A DNA stretch of 64,000 nt from Ustilago trichophora (taxonomy: Eukaryota > Basidiomycota > Ustilaginomycetes > Ustilaginales > Ustilaginaceae), in the NCBI GenBank assembly GCA_900323505.1, contig OOIN01000005.1:496001-560000 (forward strand), in the 5' to 3' direction. Below the pieces are notes generated by a model, which was not told the DNA's origin, did not search any database, and saw only the letters and a list, made by a program, of their open reading frames with translations. The position numbers and the translations under genes are program-made. Of this stretch, positions 1 through 9,804 are shown in pieces; within the stretch, counting starts at the first letter, position 1; each line of letters starts with the position of its first letter.

Positions 1-90
1 GCGGTCGTCGCAGTTGGGCGGGAAGGAGAGCGCAACAGGTGCCGAGGAAGGGCTGAGGGGCGGTTGGCTGGTGAACTTGGTTGCTGACAT
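1..90 (-). CDS. Clipped N-terminus of an unknown protein
   Basis: An ATG on the minus strand at 88-90 opens a frame that runs off the left edge of the window without a stop (30 codons, beginning MSATKFTSQPPLSP). The residues are rich in Ser, Pro and Ala, as in a disordered N-terminus of a fungal protein. Nothing in it identifies a family. It could be chance, because 90 bases is short; the body of the gene would lie outside the window. Confidence 0.35.
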   Translation of the reverse strand, partial: MSATKFTSQPPLSPSSAPVALSFPPNCDDR

Positions 91-376
91 CGTGATTCTT
101 GGCTTTATTGTTTTTCGCGATCTTTCAAAGGGGGAGTAGTGACGGTGAAGTTCAAGTGAGAACAGGTGTGAGAGGTAGGAGAGGAGAATGAGGGAGATGA
201 TGCTTTTGTTGGGTGTGGGTCTCCTCGAGAGGGATGGTTTGTGCGAGGTCTTCCTAGTCCGGGGAGAGCAAGTGTGGGGGATCCGGTCAAAAAGATGCCG
301 GAATGAATAGCCGAAGTAGTTGGGCAGAGTGTTTTTTTTTTGCCACGCGGAGGCGGTTGCCCTTTTTTTAATGTGT

Positions 377-425
<49 letters not shown>

Positions 426-499
426 CTTTTTGGTCTTTTTTGGTGCGTTTTTCTGGCGAGCTCGCCTTTCTTGCGCCTCGTCGTTACAGATCGTCTTGC
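91..499. other. Intergenic stretch with a long poly-T run
   Basis: No supportable gene. The main feature is an uninterrupted run of 45 T at 378-422, preceded by shorter T runs (331-339, 363-369). The minus-strand frame crossing it encodes poly-lysine and is an artefact of the homopolymer. It may be the promoter of the clipped gene on the left or 3' flank of the ORF on the right. Confidence 0.6.
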
Positions 500-1237
500 T
501 CACATGAACCCTGGAACGCCTTTCTTCCTCTTTTTCGGCACGAGTTCTTTCCCTCTTGTCTGGTCTCTGAACTGCTGCCGCCGGCGCTCGATGGATGGAG
601 GGGTGGAAGTAGGACATGGAGTGCTAGACTGAATCATCCTCCTCCGTGAAGGAGAATCGGGGTCTTGCGAGGAATTCCCCCGTCGAGTCGAGCGTTTCCT
701 ACGCCGTTTCGTGGTCGATGTATTTATAGTATTTGTGGTAACGCACTTTTCTGCAAGGATCATGTACTCGACTTCCATCTCATCGTCTTCGTCTTTCCCC
801 GACATCGTCACGTCGCTCTGTGAGCTTGTGTCTTCGGGTTCGGTCGTATCGACATTCCCGTCTTTCAACAGGACGGGCTCTTCAACCTTGACGTTGAGCT
901 GGTGATCAGTATTCTCCTCGACCTTGACAGCAGTGAGCCGGCTGAACAGTGCACCAATTCTCGCAAGCACCCCATGAGCCGTTCTTCCACCTTCACCTTT
1001 CATCTTGACCTTAACACCGTCCACCTTTGCAGCAGGAACGTTGGCAACGACCCGATGCGGAAGCGGTGGGAGGAGCAGCAGCTCGTCCTCCATAACTTCG
1101 AATTCGGGATTGAGATTAGATCTATACTGAGCCGATGGTACAGAGCGCAGAAGAATGCGCAACAGCTGATCGTTGTCGTCGTTGAGGATGGTGAAAGAGC
1201 CGATTTTTGTGGGTGTGCGCATCGAGTGTCTTGACAT
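500..1237 (-). CDS. Hypothetical protein, acidic middle and basic C-terminus
   Basis: A single-exon frame of 245 residues from ATG at 1235-1237 (MSRHSMRTPTKIGSF). I chose this start because the upstream part of the frame is compositionally unlike the rest; an in-frame ATG at 1397-1399 would add 54 residues. The protein has a hydrophobic N-terminal third, an acidic stretch near residues 140-155 (GKDEDDEMEVEY), a basic patch (KRRRKRSTRR) that could be a nuclear localisation signal, and a Lys/Arg-rich tail. No known domain is recognised. It is divergent from the Myb-like gene starting at 1777, with about 540 bp shared between the two ATGs. It could be a nuclear regulatory protein, but that is inference from charge alone. 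Confidence 0.5.
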   Translation of the reverse strand: MSRHSMRTPTKIGSFTILNDDNDQLLRILLRSVPSAQYRSNLNPEFEVMEDELLLLPPLPHRVVANVPAAKVDGVKVKMKGEGGRTAHGVLARIGALFSRLTAVKVEENTDHQLNVKVEEPVLLKDGNVDTTEPEDTSSQSDVTMSGKDEDDEMEVEYMILAEKCVTTNTINTSTTKRRRKRSTRRGNSSQDPDSPSRRRMIQSSTPCPTSTPPSIERRRQQFRDQTRGKELVPKKRKKGVPGFM

Positions 1238-1776
1238 GAGAGGGGTGGAGAGTAGGCAAAGACAATGTTGAACAAAAGCAGACAAGACAAAGGTTCGAAC
1301 TTGTGCGCATAGCTGTACAGTGGACAAGCTCAAACGCAGAGCAAAGGTGTGCAAAGACGGATTAAGCTTTAACTCGAAACGAGGTGATTCCGTCGACAAA
1401 CTGGGACAATTTGATAGAGCTCAGAGAGTGTCTTTGTGTTAGTCCGCTTCCGCACTTTGCAGGGCTGTTACAAACAGCTCCGCACTGTGAGCTTTGTCCG
1501 TGCTCGATGGAGCGGGAATGACAGAATGCGGGGGTGCAAAGTTCGTCTCCGCACCTCGTACAAAGCTATGTAGCTTCGAGTCGGATCAGCTTGAACTTCT
1601 CCGCTTCTACAGCACATCACACCTTCTTTTACACCATCAAATCCATATTGGAACACTGGGCCACACTTTCTCACTTCAACTTTCATCAACTCAGACCACT
1701 TCCTGCGTCTCCTATCCGCAGCATTGTTCAATTTTTTCCTGTGCTGCTCACCAATCCGCGGTTGACTGTCAGCGAG
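1238..1776. promoter_or_regulatory. Shared upstream region of two divergent genes
   Basis: About 540 bp between the ATG of the minus-strand ORF (1237) and the ATG of the plus-strand Myb-like gene (1777). It is CT-rich close to 1777. I see no clear TATA box or tRNA. The plus-strand frame stays open upstream of 1777 back to 1534, but that part reads as low-quality sequence. Confidence 0.4.
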
Positions 1777-2718
1777 ATGAGGTCGACCTCCCTCACCCCG
1801 CCCACAGAGGATACTCGTATGGTTATCGAAGACGATGACGAAATCACCTTTGTCAGCGAGGTTCACGCCACGCCTACCAAGTCTGCTGCTTCTTCTAAGG
1901 TCACTACGCCCCGCACGCCATCCACTCCTGGCAAGAGCGATGCTTGCAAAACTCCATCCCCCGGGAAAAAGCGACCCCGCATCACTGCTACCGAAGCTGC
2001 TAAGCAGAATGCTGCAGCCGAGCAAGACCAGAAGGCAGGCGAAAAGCCGAAGCTAACTAAGAAGATGGAGCAGCGGAATGATGTCAAAGTGTTCATCGAT
2101 GAAGAACTCGAATATGCTGTCGAGGAAGATAAGAAGGAGGACGGGCCTTTGTCGCCCTCAAAAAAGGTAAGCATGCTGATGCTTTACACTTGGCTTTCTC
2201 CCTACTGAATGGGAGCCCACAGCTCACATGTTCATTGATCCTCTTGTCTTTGTTTCTGCTTTTGCTCTAGCCGAGAATTCGTAAATCTTGGACTATCGAA
2301 GAAGATACCATCATTGCCGAACAGTATGTTTCTACTTGTTTTCCGCTACGATCTTCACCTTTGACTTTGAAATTTGTTCTGATCTCATCCACTCTTCCCG
2401 CCTTCTTCGCCACGTCCCGACCAACACGCCCACATGACAGCCTGATGAAGAACTACGAAAATGTCCTGGTGCAAAGGATCACGGGAAGGTCGCGTACTTC
2501 GGTTGACGGGCGCAGTAAGTTTGTTCTTCGTCCCCCACAGCCCTCCCCCCTTTGCTGCCTTATCGAGGAGAATGTAAGGGGGCGATGTGTACTGACGAAG
2601 ATACAATACAGCCCGAATCTTTATCCGCGAAGCTTTGCGTGGTCTACACGGCGAGAATGCCATTATACCTGCTGTAGGCCGGGCTGATGCTTCCCGTCTC
2701 GAGGATGACAAGGAGTAA
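1777..2718 (+). CDS. Small Myb/SANT-like DNA-binding protein (4 exons)
   Basis: Splice model built by hand: exons 1777-2166, 2271-2323, 2441-2514 and 2612-2718, each intron with GT..AG ends (GTAAGC, GTATGT, GTAAGT donors). The phases agree and the frame ends at TAA 2716-2718, giving about 207 residues. The first 130 residues are disordered with S/TP repeats (TPTK, TPRTPSTPGK, TPSPGKK), typical of nuclear proteins with CDK-type phosphorylation sites. Exons 2-4 encode a short Myb-like helix set: a Trp in KSWTIEED, then GRSRTSVDGR and a final IFIREALRGL helix. The single Trp followed by acidic residues and GRS is the usual mark of a Myb/SANT repeat. The exact family is unknown to me; the acceptor of exon 3 is the least certain junction. 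Confidence 0.65.
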
Positions 2719-2986
2719 ACGACGCTGCGTGACAGAGCGAAAAGGATTCGACGACTGAATCAAGTGCATCCAAAGGAATCAAGAAAGCTGCGAATCGAAC
2801 GTCACCCTCGTGAAAAAAAGAAGAAAAAAAGCCGTCCAAAAAGCTGTAGTACAATCATTTTCGTCCTGCTCAACGCCGGCCAGGAAGGAGAGACTGACTC
2901 GATGAAATGCTCAGCTTTCTCGCTGCCATCACGGCAGACCATTACTCGTTGGGTATCAGTGGATTTCGATTTGAGCAAAAGGAGCA
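2719..2986. other. Short convergent intergenic stretch
   Basis: 268 bp between the stops of the Myb-like gene and ARP1. It must contain both 3' ends. It has an A-rich block near 2814-2830 and nothing else I can name. Confidence 0.5.
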
Positions 2987-4265
2987 TCAGAATGTCTGCA
3001 CAGCGCGAAATTCCAGAGCAAAGCCACCAAAAAAGCAATGTTCATGCAAGTCAGCTTCGTATCCATCGTATTCTCTCTCTTTCTTTCTGTCACTGTCATG
3101 TGTGCGTGAATACGACTATGTTTGAAAGTTATGCACTTACCTTCTTATGAATGATATCCGGGTCCTCATTATACTCCTCTGCGCTGACCCACATACGCTT
3201 GAACGTGCTCAATCCAGCCAAGATACTACCCCCGATCCAAGTGGCATATTTCCTCTCTGGCGGGGCAAAGATTTTAATTTTCATCTCTCTGACCGCCAAC
3301 CTTTTCACCTCTGCCAGCATTCTATCGCCAAACCCTTTCGTCAGCGTTGTTCCGCCTGAAAGAACGATGTTGCTGAAGAGGTTCTTCCTCAGATCGAGAT
3401 CGGTCCTGTTGATGGAATCTACAATGACCTGATGGATTCCGGGGAATTCATGACCGATGAGTTCTGGGTTGAAGAGGATTTCGGGAGCACGGAAACGTTC
3501 CGGACCCAAACGGAGGGTGTTGCCATCGGGAAGTTTAAATTCTTCGTGCTCCTTGATGTCCTTTTCCTCTTTGGAAGGGTTGAGGGCAACGTAGCAAGTT
3601 TTCTCTTTGATGATACGGACGAGTTCCTTTTCGGCAGAGGTGTGGAGATGGTAGCCAGCTTTACGGAGGTGTGTTTGGAGGTTTTCGGTTACATCGCGCC
3701 CAGCAACGTCGACTCGACGTATCGCGTTGGGCATGGAGAAACCTTCATAGACGGGTACCGCATGGGTGACTCCATCCCCCGAATCGAGGACAATCCCCGT
3801 TGTTCTACCAGAAGAATAGAGACTCAATACGGCCTGGATGGATGTGAAGAGCGCTGGAACGTTGAAGGTCTCGAAAAAGATCTGTGCTGCCATATCTCGA
3901 TTGCTTCTCGGGTTGAGTGGTGCTTCGGTTAAAAGGACGGGATGCTCTTCTGAGAGCGTTTCGAGTTCATCGCTATAGACGTGATTCCAGATCCGTTCCA
4001 TATCCTCCCAATCTGTGACGATGCCGTGTTCCATGGGATATTTGATCTTGAGCAACCCACGTAGTTCTTGCGCTTTTTGACCGATAAAGAGGTCACCTTC
4101 GATGGCGCCCGCCATGACACGCGGGTGTTTTGGCCGACCGACAAAGCTCGGGAAGAAACACTTAGGCGCATCTTGACCAGCAAAACCGGCTTTGATCGAT
4201 CCAGAACCATTGTCAATCACGACAGGCTGGTTGGTGAGGACGTCGTCGAATTCATTGCCCGGCAT
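2987..4265 (-). CDS. ARP1: Actin-related protein 1 (centractin), dynactin filament subunit
   Basis: Arp1 forms the short actin-like filament of dynactin, the dynein cofactor for nuclear migration and retrograde transport. Exon 1 (3141-4265) encodes 375 residues with the actin fold: phosphate loop [16 protein letters not shown], second loop [18 protein letters not shown], and the adenosine-binding [15 protein letters not shown]. The Arp1 N-terminus and the C-terminal [19 protein letters not shown] separate it from conventional actin. The frame then meets GTAAGT at the exon edge. Reading on would add only VSA and a stop, whereas splicing over 145 bp (2996-3140) to the acceptor CAG joins a 9-nt exon (2987-2995) reading Thr-Phe-stop. 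This gives HKKTF, matching the HRKTF end of animal centractin. The spliced protein is 377 residues, the normal family length. A Harbinger-type transposon starts 295 bp upstream of its ATG. Confidence 0.93.
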
Positions 4266-4560
4266 GCTAGGAGTCGTGAAGCGGTGCTAGCCCCGAGATA
4301 CGGCTGTAGTGTCGATCAAAAGAAGGGTGCTGTATGACGTTTGTTGAGCTAGTTTATGTCGTATTCTGAAGCTCTGCTAGATGGTTGTGATGATCGTGAG
4401 CACAAGATGAGAGATTTGATGAGAAGAAAGGTGAGATGGGATTGTGCGACAAAAAGTGTTGGTTAGAGCGTGACTTTGTGTGCTCGCGTGTCTGTCGGTG
4501 TGTGTGTTGGTCGGAGTGTTCCGCCGCGCACTGACACGAAACTCAATTTCAGTTCAAGTA

Positions 4561-4587
4561 GGGGGTCTCACCGCGCGTTGGATTTTC
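4561..4587 (+). repeat. Left terminal inverted repeat of the Harbinger element
   Basis: 27 bp, exactly the reverse complement of 9414-9440. It begins with five G and is preceded by TA. Confidence 0.92.
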
Positions 4588-4798
4588 ATCCAGATGTGTT
4601 TTTGAAAACCTGGCTGGGCTGGGTCCATTGAGCGCCCCCATTATCGTTGCGTGATAAATTCCAAGTTTTTGATGTTGTCTGTTAGACCTTCCTCCGACTC
4701 GGCCATTGCGACCTGGCCTCCTCATCATACCAGTAGTCACTATACACAATTTGTCACATCTCTTGCACTACTACCATGTTTTCTACATTGTATACGGC

Positions 4799-6397
4799 TC
4801 ACTGGGCTCTAGAGGCTACATTGTTGGTGTTCTGAGTGCTTTGGCTACGTCCAGTTTGAGATCTTGAAGTGGCTGTGGACCTTGCCCGTGAGCCAGTCTG
4901 ACGTTCCATCATGGCATTGTAAGCGGCAATGGTCCGCTCATACCTGCGAGATAGCACTGATGTATCCTCTGGTTCACGTCTGTGGTGGTTGAATAGAGCC
5001 CGTAGCATCTCCTCTCGCAGGTCTCTTGCCTGGTCAACCCTGAATCGAGTTCGCTGTGTGTCGCTCATCCCTTCGGTGGCAGCGGCCAGATCAGCTTCGT
5101 ACTGAGCCTGATTGTCTCGCCGAGTTCTCCTGGCTGGCTCGGTGGCTTGCTCATACCTTTGCAGGTCGCTCAACACTTTGTTTACGTCGCTTTCGGAATA
5201 GTCCTCAAGTAGGTAGTCTGCTACATCATCGGGCTTGTCGTACCGACTGGCAAAGGTGTGGGCAACTATGCATGCTTGAATTGCCTTCGATGCTGTGCAG
5301 TGATCCTCGTCCCTGTACATGTTCCCTCAGTAGCCCTTCAAGAGCTGAAATTGATTCTTGAGATATGCAATGCCGTGTTCGGCTCGTACACGGATCCTTG
5401 ACAGCCACCTGTTGAAGTAAGACAGGTCCCTGCTCTGGTCCGCCGCCTTGTTTGTGAAGGGACCAACTGTGAAGGGTGAGAATCCATATCCTCCGTCAAC
5501 CCAGACAAACTCACCGTCATCCAGATGAAGCCGTGGTTTGGCAAGGATTTGACTTCCGGAGGTCCATACGCGCGAGTCTTGAGAAGTTCCAGGGTGACCA
5601 ACAACGGACTCCACGATACGAAGGGAGTGGGGAAGCATGACCAAAGCAATGTTGCAACTGTACATATGCTTGTAACTGAAGTAGTCGACGTGATAGAGAG
5701 CCGGCTTCCATGCAAGAGGAATGTGCGTACCGTCGGCCACCAACCATCCGCGAGACCACTCAGGCACGTCTACGTGATTTGAAACCCACCTGGCTGATCG
5801 TGACCGCTCGTCCTCAGTGGCAAATGTTAGCACCTCCGGTGTGATCTCGAGGAGGGCTTCAATGGTGCGTCGTGTCCAGTTGTTGACTGAGCCCTGGCTG
5901 CATCCGCAATGCAAAGCGATATCTCTAAACCCTGCACCATTCCCTGACCGCCCAAAGCGGTACAGCGCAACTGCGACTTGCTCTCGAACTTCAGATCTTT
6001 CCAGCTGTCCAGCGTTGAATGCCCGTGTCTGATGTAGGCGTGTTACTAGGTCTTCAAAGGCCGTCGGTGTCATCCTAACGAGTCCTCGGAACAACTTGCG
6101 GTCGGTGTGTTGGTATTCGTCAAGCAGATCCACAAGATGATCCTGGCGGCGTCTCTTACGTCCTCGTGGTGCAGTGTAACGCTGGCTTGCAGCTTGCATA
6201 TATGTATCGAGAAGCTGATGCATGATTGAGTCGTCCACATCATTGTCATCACCGTCGCTGAAAAGATCGTCTTGCCAGACCCAAGGATCCTCCACGCTGC
6301 CTGTGTCCTGCTGCTGCTCGATGTGGCTGGCAACAGCAAGTTCCAGCATTGACTCGATGCTGTTCAGTAACTCCACTCGTTTGCTGGTACGTACCAT
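4799..6397 (-). pseudogene. Harbinger DDE transposase with one in-frame TGA
   Basis: The frame opens at ATG 6395-6397 and runs 356 codons to a TGA at 5327-5329. It then continues in the same frame without another stop to 4799, for 532 codon positions in all. The first part holds the DDE_Tnp_4 (PIF/Harbinger) domain: an N-terminal helical region with FRGLVRMTPTAFEDLV, a helix-turn-helix (DIALHCGCSQGSVNNW), and the catalytic residues Asp in LVADGTHIPL, Asp in VWVDGGYGFS and Glu in RAEHGIAYLK. The TGA sits just after FQLLKGY, and the following 175 residues are Arg/Gln-rich. A CGA-to-TGA change (Arg to stop) is the simplest explanation. All three catalytic residues precede the stop, so a truncated catalytic core may still be made. 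Confidence 0.85.
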
Positions 6398-6748
6398 TAC
6401 TGCAAGGCAGCTTCATGTTTGAAGCGGTTGGTGGTGGTGGTGGTAGTAAGGAAGAAACAAACGTGTGCGCAACAAAGGGGTTAATTTCTCCGCACACCTC
6501 CACTTCACGCGTGTCAGTCACACCTCCACTTCACGCGTGTCAGTCAAGCTTGTATCAAAGGTCAAGGAGAAACAATTCATTGAGTAGTAAGAACAATTGT
6601 GAAGAAAGATCATGCAGGGGTATTGTGACTGAGAGGCAGAAATACAAGGGTGAGACGGGGTACATGTACGGAAGCGGTACTGAGACGGAAGCAGAAATAC
6701 AATGGCGTCAAGAGCCGGGAATGGGGACATGGAAACAGAAGCTGTGTT
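6398..6748. other. Spacer between the two Harbinger genes with a 26-bp tandem duplication
   Basis: Non-coding interior of the transposon. A 26-bp unit (CACACCTCCACTTCACGCGT...) is present twice in perfect tandem at 6493-6518 and 6519-6544. The rest is unremarkable and would contain the transposase promoter. Confidence 0.6.
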
Positions 6749-9155
6749 CTAGGCAGCAGGACAACCCAGGGAGAAGGCAGCACCGGTGGTGCTGTCATTG
6801 TTGTCGTTGAGGATGGGAAGCTGGAAACCTTTGCCGGTCACGACGAGGCGCATCATCTCGAGTGAGAAGTTGCGCTCAGCCTCACGGGATCTCTGGTCTC
6901 TTTCCTTTTTGGCTTCTCTGGCGCGCTCCTGGCTCTCCCTCTCCTCTCGTTGATGCTGGAGACAAAGCGCCTCACGCTTGGTCCGTTCCTCTTCGATCCT
7001 GACCTTGGCCTGGAGAGCCGCGTTGTTGCTTGTGATGAATGCCTGAGACCAGGTCTCGCGAGCGCTGGATGTGTCCTTGCGGCCTCTTTTGCCAAACGAA
7101 GGCTGCATTTGAGGAGAGTCGTCTGTTACAGGCCTCACGTGGGCTGACCAGGGTCAGGCACGAGTGGAGGCCGGAGGAGCGCAGCAGCGGCTGTGCGCAG
7201 AAATGGCGCACAGGTGCATAAGTACTCGGCCGGCAGGTGGAGCTCACTGGCCGACTTTTCGGAAGGAAATCGGCAAGTGGCACCCACCCGGCGATCCGTA
7301 CGCGCTGAGCGCGAAAAGGCGCCACCAGGGACGTACGGGAGAGGTGCGACCAATGACGCACGGCGGAGGGATGGCCAAGGGCTTGTCGCCATCAGGGATG
7401 GCGAGCAAGACGCTTGGGGGGAGATATGAAGGACGCGTAGATGAGGGGGGGAATGAAGTGGGTGGCTCCCCACGGGTGCCGCCCAGAGCCGATGGACACA
7501 GGCTGATACAGCATGTGGCCACGTCGAGCCTTACGGCCGCCCTCCTGGTGAGGGTGAGGCCATATATACTCACACTGCACAGGCATGCGATGGGGCGGAG
7601 CCCCATCCACTCTACTATTACTTAACTTATCACAATCGTTCAACCACCAGTACAACACTGTCTCTTGTATTCGTCGTCTTGCAGCAATCCAGGCATTGCT
7701 GCTATCTCCCGTGTGTGTAGTATCACATTAGCGACGCCGTCGACACCTACATCGACGCTACGGAACCTCAACCGTAGGCAGTACCTCCACTGCGGTCCTG
7801 ATACCTCCATCAGTACCATATAACGACTGTCGGAGCGCTACGGACACTCGTGCACCGACAGGCGTCAACCTGCATTCCCCGAACCCTCGTACGACCTCTC
7901 GTACGATTCGCCAAGGTCTAGTTTCGTGCCGCTCTGCCTCTGGACGGAGTGTCCACAGCGGTTAGCCGAGAGTCGCCCGTAGGCCGCCGACCACCGATTA
8001 ATTAGTGGAAAATCGCCAGAAGACATCGATTCGGCGATTCCGGGATTCTCAGGCACATGACCCCTGACATCGTCCAGTCCGGCCGTAGTTGCACTGCGAC
8101 GGCGAGGGGCAGCAGGAGTGGCAGGTGTGCTGTTACTGAAGTGAGATTTGGAGCTGGTGGAGTTGCTGGGTTCGAAGGAATTACCACGGAGAACCCTGTT
8201 GGCGAAAGGATCGTCCTGTGAAGCTTGCAGGACAGCGTCGAGAGGGGGCAGTCCTCTGCCAGATGCAGTCTGAGGGGAGTCATCGTCTTCAGTGAGATCC
8301 ATAGGCTCGTCAGCTTCCTCAACGCTGCTACTGTCATTGCGACGTGAAGCGCTGTCATCGTAGCCTGAGCTGGTCAAGAGAAGAGCAGGGCCGGCCTGTG
8401 TTCGATCGAGCATCATCTCATGCATGCGCTCAAACCACGGATGCTGCGTTGCAAGGCCTGCACGTGAGAGATAGGTCTGGGAGGCAGGAGAGAGAAATGT
8501 AAGCATAACCCCAAGTCTAGAAATTGACCAAGGTACTTACAGGGTCTTCAGGGTTCATGTCACGGAGAAGAGAGCCGGCACCGGTGAAGGACATCTTGGC
8601 CTTGATCTTTCGATACGAGTCGATGAGGTTGCGGAACTTAGTCTTGACACGATCAGCCTGACAATCGTCCTCTCCTGGAAAGACTTCACGGAAGACCTGC
8701 TTCCAGAGTGTGTTCTTCCTTGTCTTGACGGTCCGAGTGGCAGAACCCGGAGTGCGGCCTGGTACAAGCGCTCGCGCAAAAAGATCGTTCAAAAAGATGA
8801 CCTCGAGAAGTCGGGCAGTGTCGGCGTCGGACCAGTGGTAGTACGACTTCTTCTTTGGGTCAGGAGTTAGGCGAGCAGTGTGATTGCGCTGAGCATCTGC
8901 CCCAGCTGCCGCTGGAGATGGAGATGAGGCGGGTGATGACGGGGAATCCGGCCTGGAAGGAGATGCCAGAGGGGGGGTTTCGATGCTGAGTTGAGGGGAG
9001 GTTTCCAAATTGTGTCTAGGGGATGTTTCGATGTTGTGTCGAGGGGGTGTTTCAATGTTGTGTGTATCGTGGCTGTGCTCTACTTCCTCAACGTCTAGAG
9101 GTGCTGAAGGTGCTGCAGGAAGAGATGGAGCAGCGTCTGAAGAGACGGTGGCCAT
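6749..9155 (-). pseudogene. Harbinger accessory Myb/SANT-like protein gene, split by a solo LTR
   Basis: In PIF/Harbinger elements this second protein binds DNA and helps the transposase. Exon 1 (8541-9155) has a Ser/Pro/Thr-rich N-terminus with repeats of the type HNIETSPR, then a Myb/SANT-like domain (YYHWSDADTARLLEVIF to LIDSYRKIKAKM). An intron at 8477-8540 (GTAAGT..CAG) leads to exon 2, starting TYLSRAGLATQHPWFER. Exon 2 is broken at 8070 by a 946-bp solo LTR (7124-8069). The frame resumes in phase at 7118 with a Lys/Glu/Arg-rich coiled-coil tail (from SFGKRGRKDTSSARETW) to TAG 6749-6751. Without the LTR and one target duplication the frame is continuous at 463 residues. There is no stop or frameshift other than the insertion itself. 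Confidence 0.8.
7124..8069 (+). mobile_element. Solo LTR, copy 1 (946 bp), inside the Harbinger accessory gene
   Basis: It starts TGTTACAGGCCTCACGTGGG and ends CATGACCCCTGACA, so it has TG..CA ends. It is flanked by a perfect 5-bp duplication TCGTC (7119-7123 and 8070-8074). A near-identical copy lies at 39292-40243 with a different 5-bp duplication, which fixes both boundaries. No gag, pol, primer-binding site or polypurine tract is present, so it is the product of LTR-LTR recombination. A TATA-like CCATATATACTC at 7559-7570 suggests plus-strand transcription. The short frames inside it are not genes. Confidence 0.9.
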
Positions 9156-9413
9156 GGTGGAAAAGAGAAGGAGAGAAGGAGGGAGAGAGTATCGAAAAGA
9201 GTGTTGGTAGAGCTGAGAGTGTTGACGGTGAGAAGGAGAGCAGGATGCGGAAGCGGAAGCTGTACTTCACAAATGCTGAGTTTTTGAAAATTGCGCGTCT
9301 TACCCGCAATTTTCAAATGTCCCGGGTTTTTTGCACTTTGGCAGGGCTTATATAAGCAATTTGCTATGCAAAAACTCAAAACCGATCCGTGATATGAGTT
9401 TACACAAATTTTC

Positions 9414-9440
9414 GAAAATCCAACGCGCGGTGAGACCCCC
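9414..9440 (-). repeat. Right terminal inverted repeat of the Harbinger element
   Basis: 27 bp, exactly the reverse complement of 4561-4587. It ends in five C and is followed by TA. Confidence 0.92.
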
Positions 9441-9475
9441 TAGTGTGCCTTTTCAGAGAGAGGGATGGGTGTTTC

Positions 9476-9686
9476 TATTAAGTTATTGTCACAACTGAGA
9501 TTCAAATTACTGAAGTGAATCGGGGGAGCCATATATATACATGTGCGAAGTCGCACCAAATTGGCTATCGCTGTTGGAGCGAAGTCGTTGGCTTGTGCAT
9601 CGGGGAAATGAGTCGGGGAAACATATCGGGGAAACATTATTTTTAGAACATTTTTATCAAACCTTTTTGAGACTGAGAAACTAACA
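9476..9686 (-). repeat. Copia 3' LTR (element sense)
   Basis: 211 bp. Its element-sense start is TGTTAGTTTCTCAGTC and its end is ..AACTTAATA, so it closes in TA rather than the usual CA. It contains TATATATA at 9531-9540. Confidence 0.93.
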
Positions 9687-9698
9687 CTCCCCCTTTCG
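9687..9698 (-). other. Polypurine tract next to the copia 3' LTR
   Basis: The minus strand reads GAAAGGGGGAG immediately before the LTR start TGTTAG. This is the expected place and composition for the plus-strand DNA primer. Confidence 0.75.
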
Positions 9699-9804
9699 AG
9701 GAAAATGTTGTGAGTGCGACATCGGACATATCAAACTGGTATCGTAGCAGTGAATTCAGTGGGGGGGGATTATGGAATGGGACTGTTGAAGTCCTCTCTT
9801 ACAG

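Larger units (their letters stand above)
4561..9440 (-). mobile_element. PIF/Harbinger-type DNA transposon, 4.88 kb, with a nested solo LTR
   Basis: The ends are perfect 27-bp terminal inverted repeats: 4561-4587 (GGGGGTCTCACCGCGCGTTG...) and 9414-9440. Both are flanked by TA (4559-4560, 9441-9442). Two genes lie inside on the minus strand: a DDE transposase (4799-6397) and a Myb/SANT-like accessory gene (6749-9155), the gene pair that defines PIF/Harbinger elements. Removing the nested solo LTR and one copy of its target duplication leaves about 3.93 kb. The family normally makes 3-bp TWA target duplications; here the third base differs between sides (GTA left, TAG right), so only TA is shared. 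A premature TGA in the transposase and the LTR in the second gene indicate that this copy is not autonomous. Confidence 0.85.

Noticed and set aside
105..617. Minus-strand frame with a poly-lysine run
   Set aside because: The lysines come from the 45-T homopolymer; the rest has no gene-like pattern.
375..632. Plus-strand frame with poly-phenylalanine
   Set aside because: Produced by the same poly-T run and overlapping another candidate gene.
7164..7625. Frames conserved between 7.2-7.6 kb and 39.3-39.8 kb, suggesting a repeated gene
   Set aside because: Both lie wholly inside the solo LTRs defined by TG..CA ends and 5-bp duplications; conservation reflects shared LTR ancestry.
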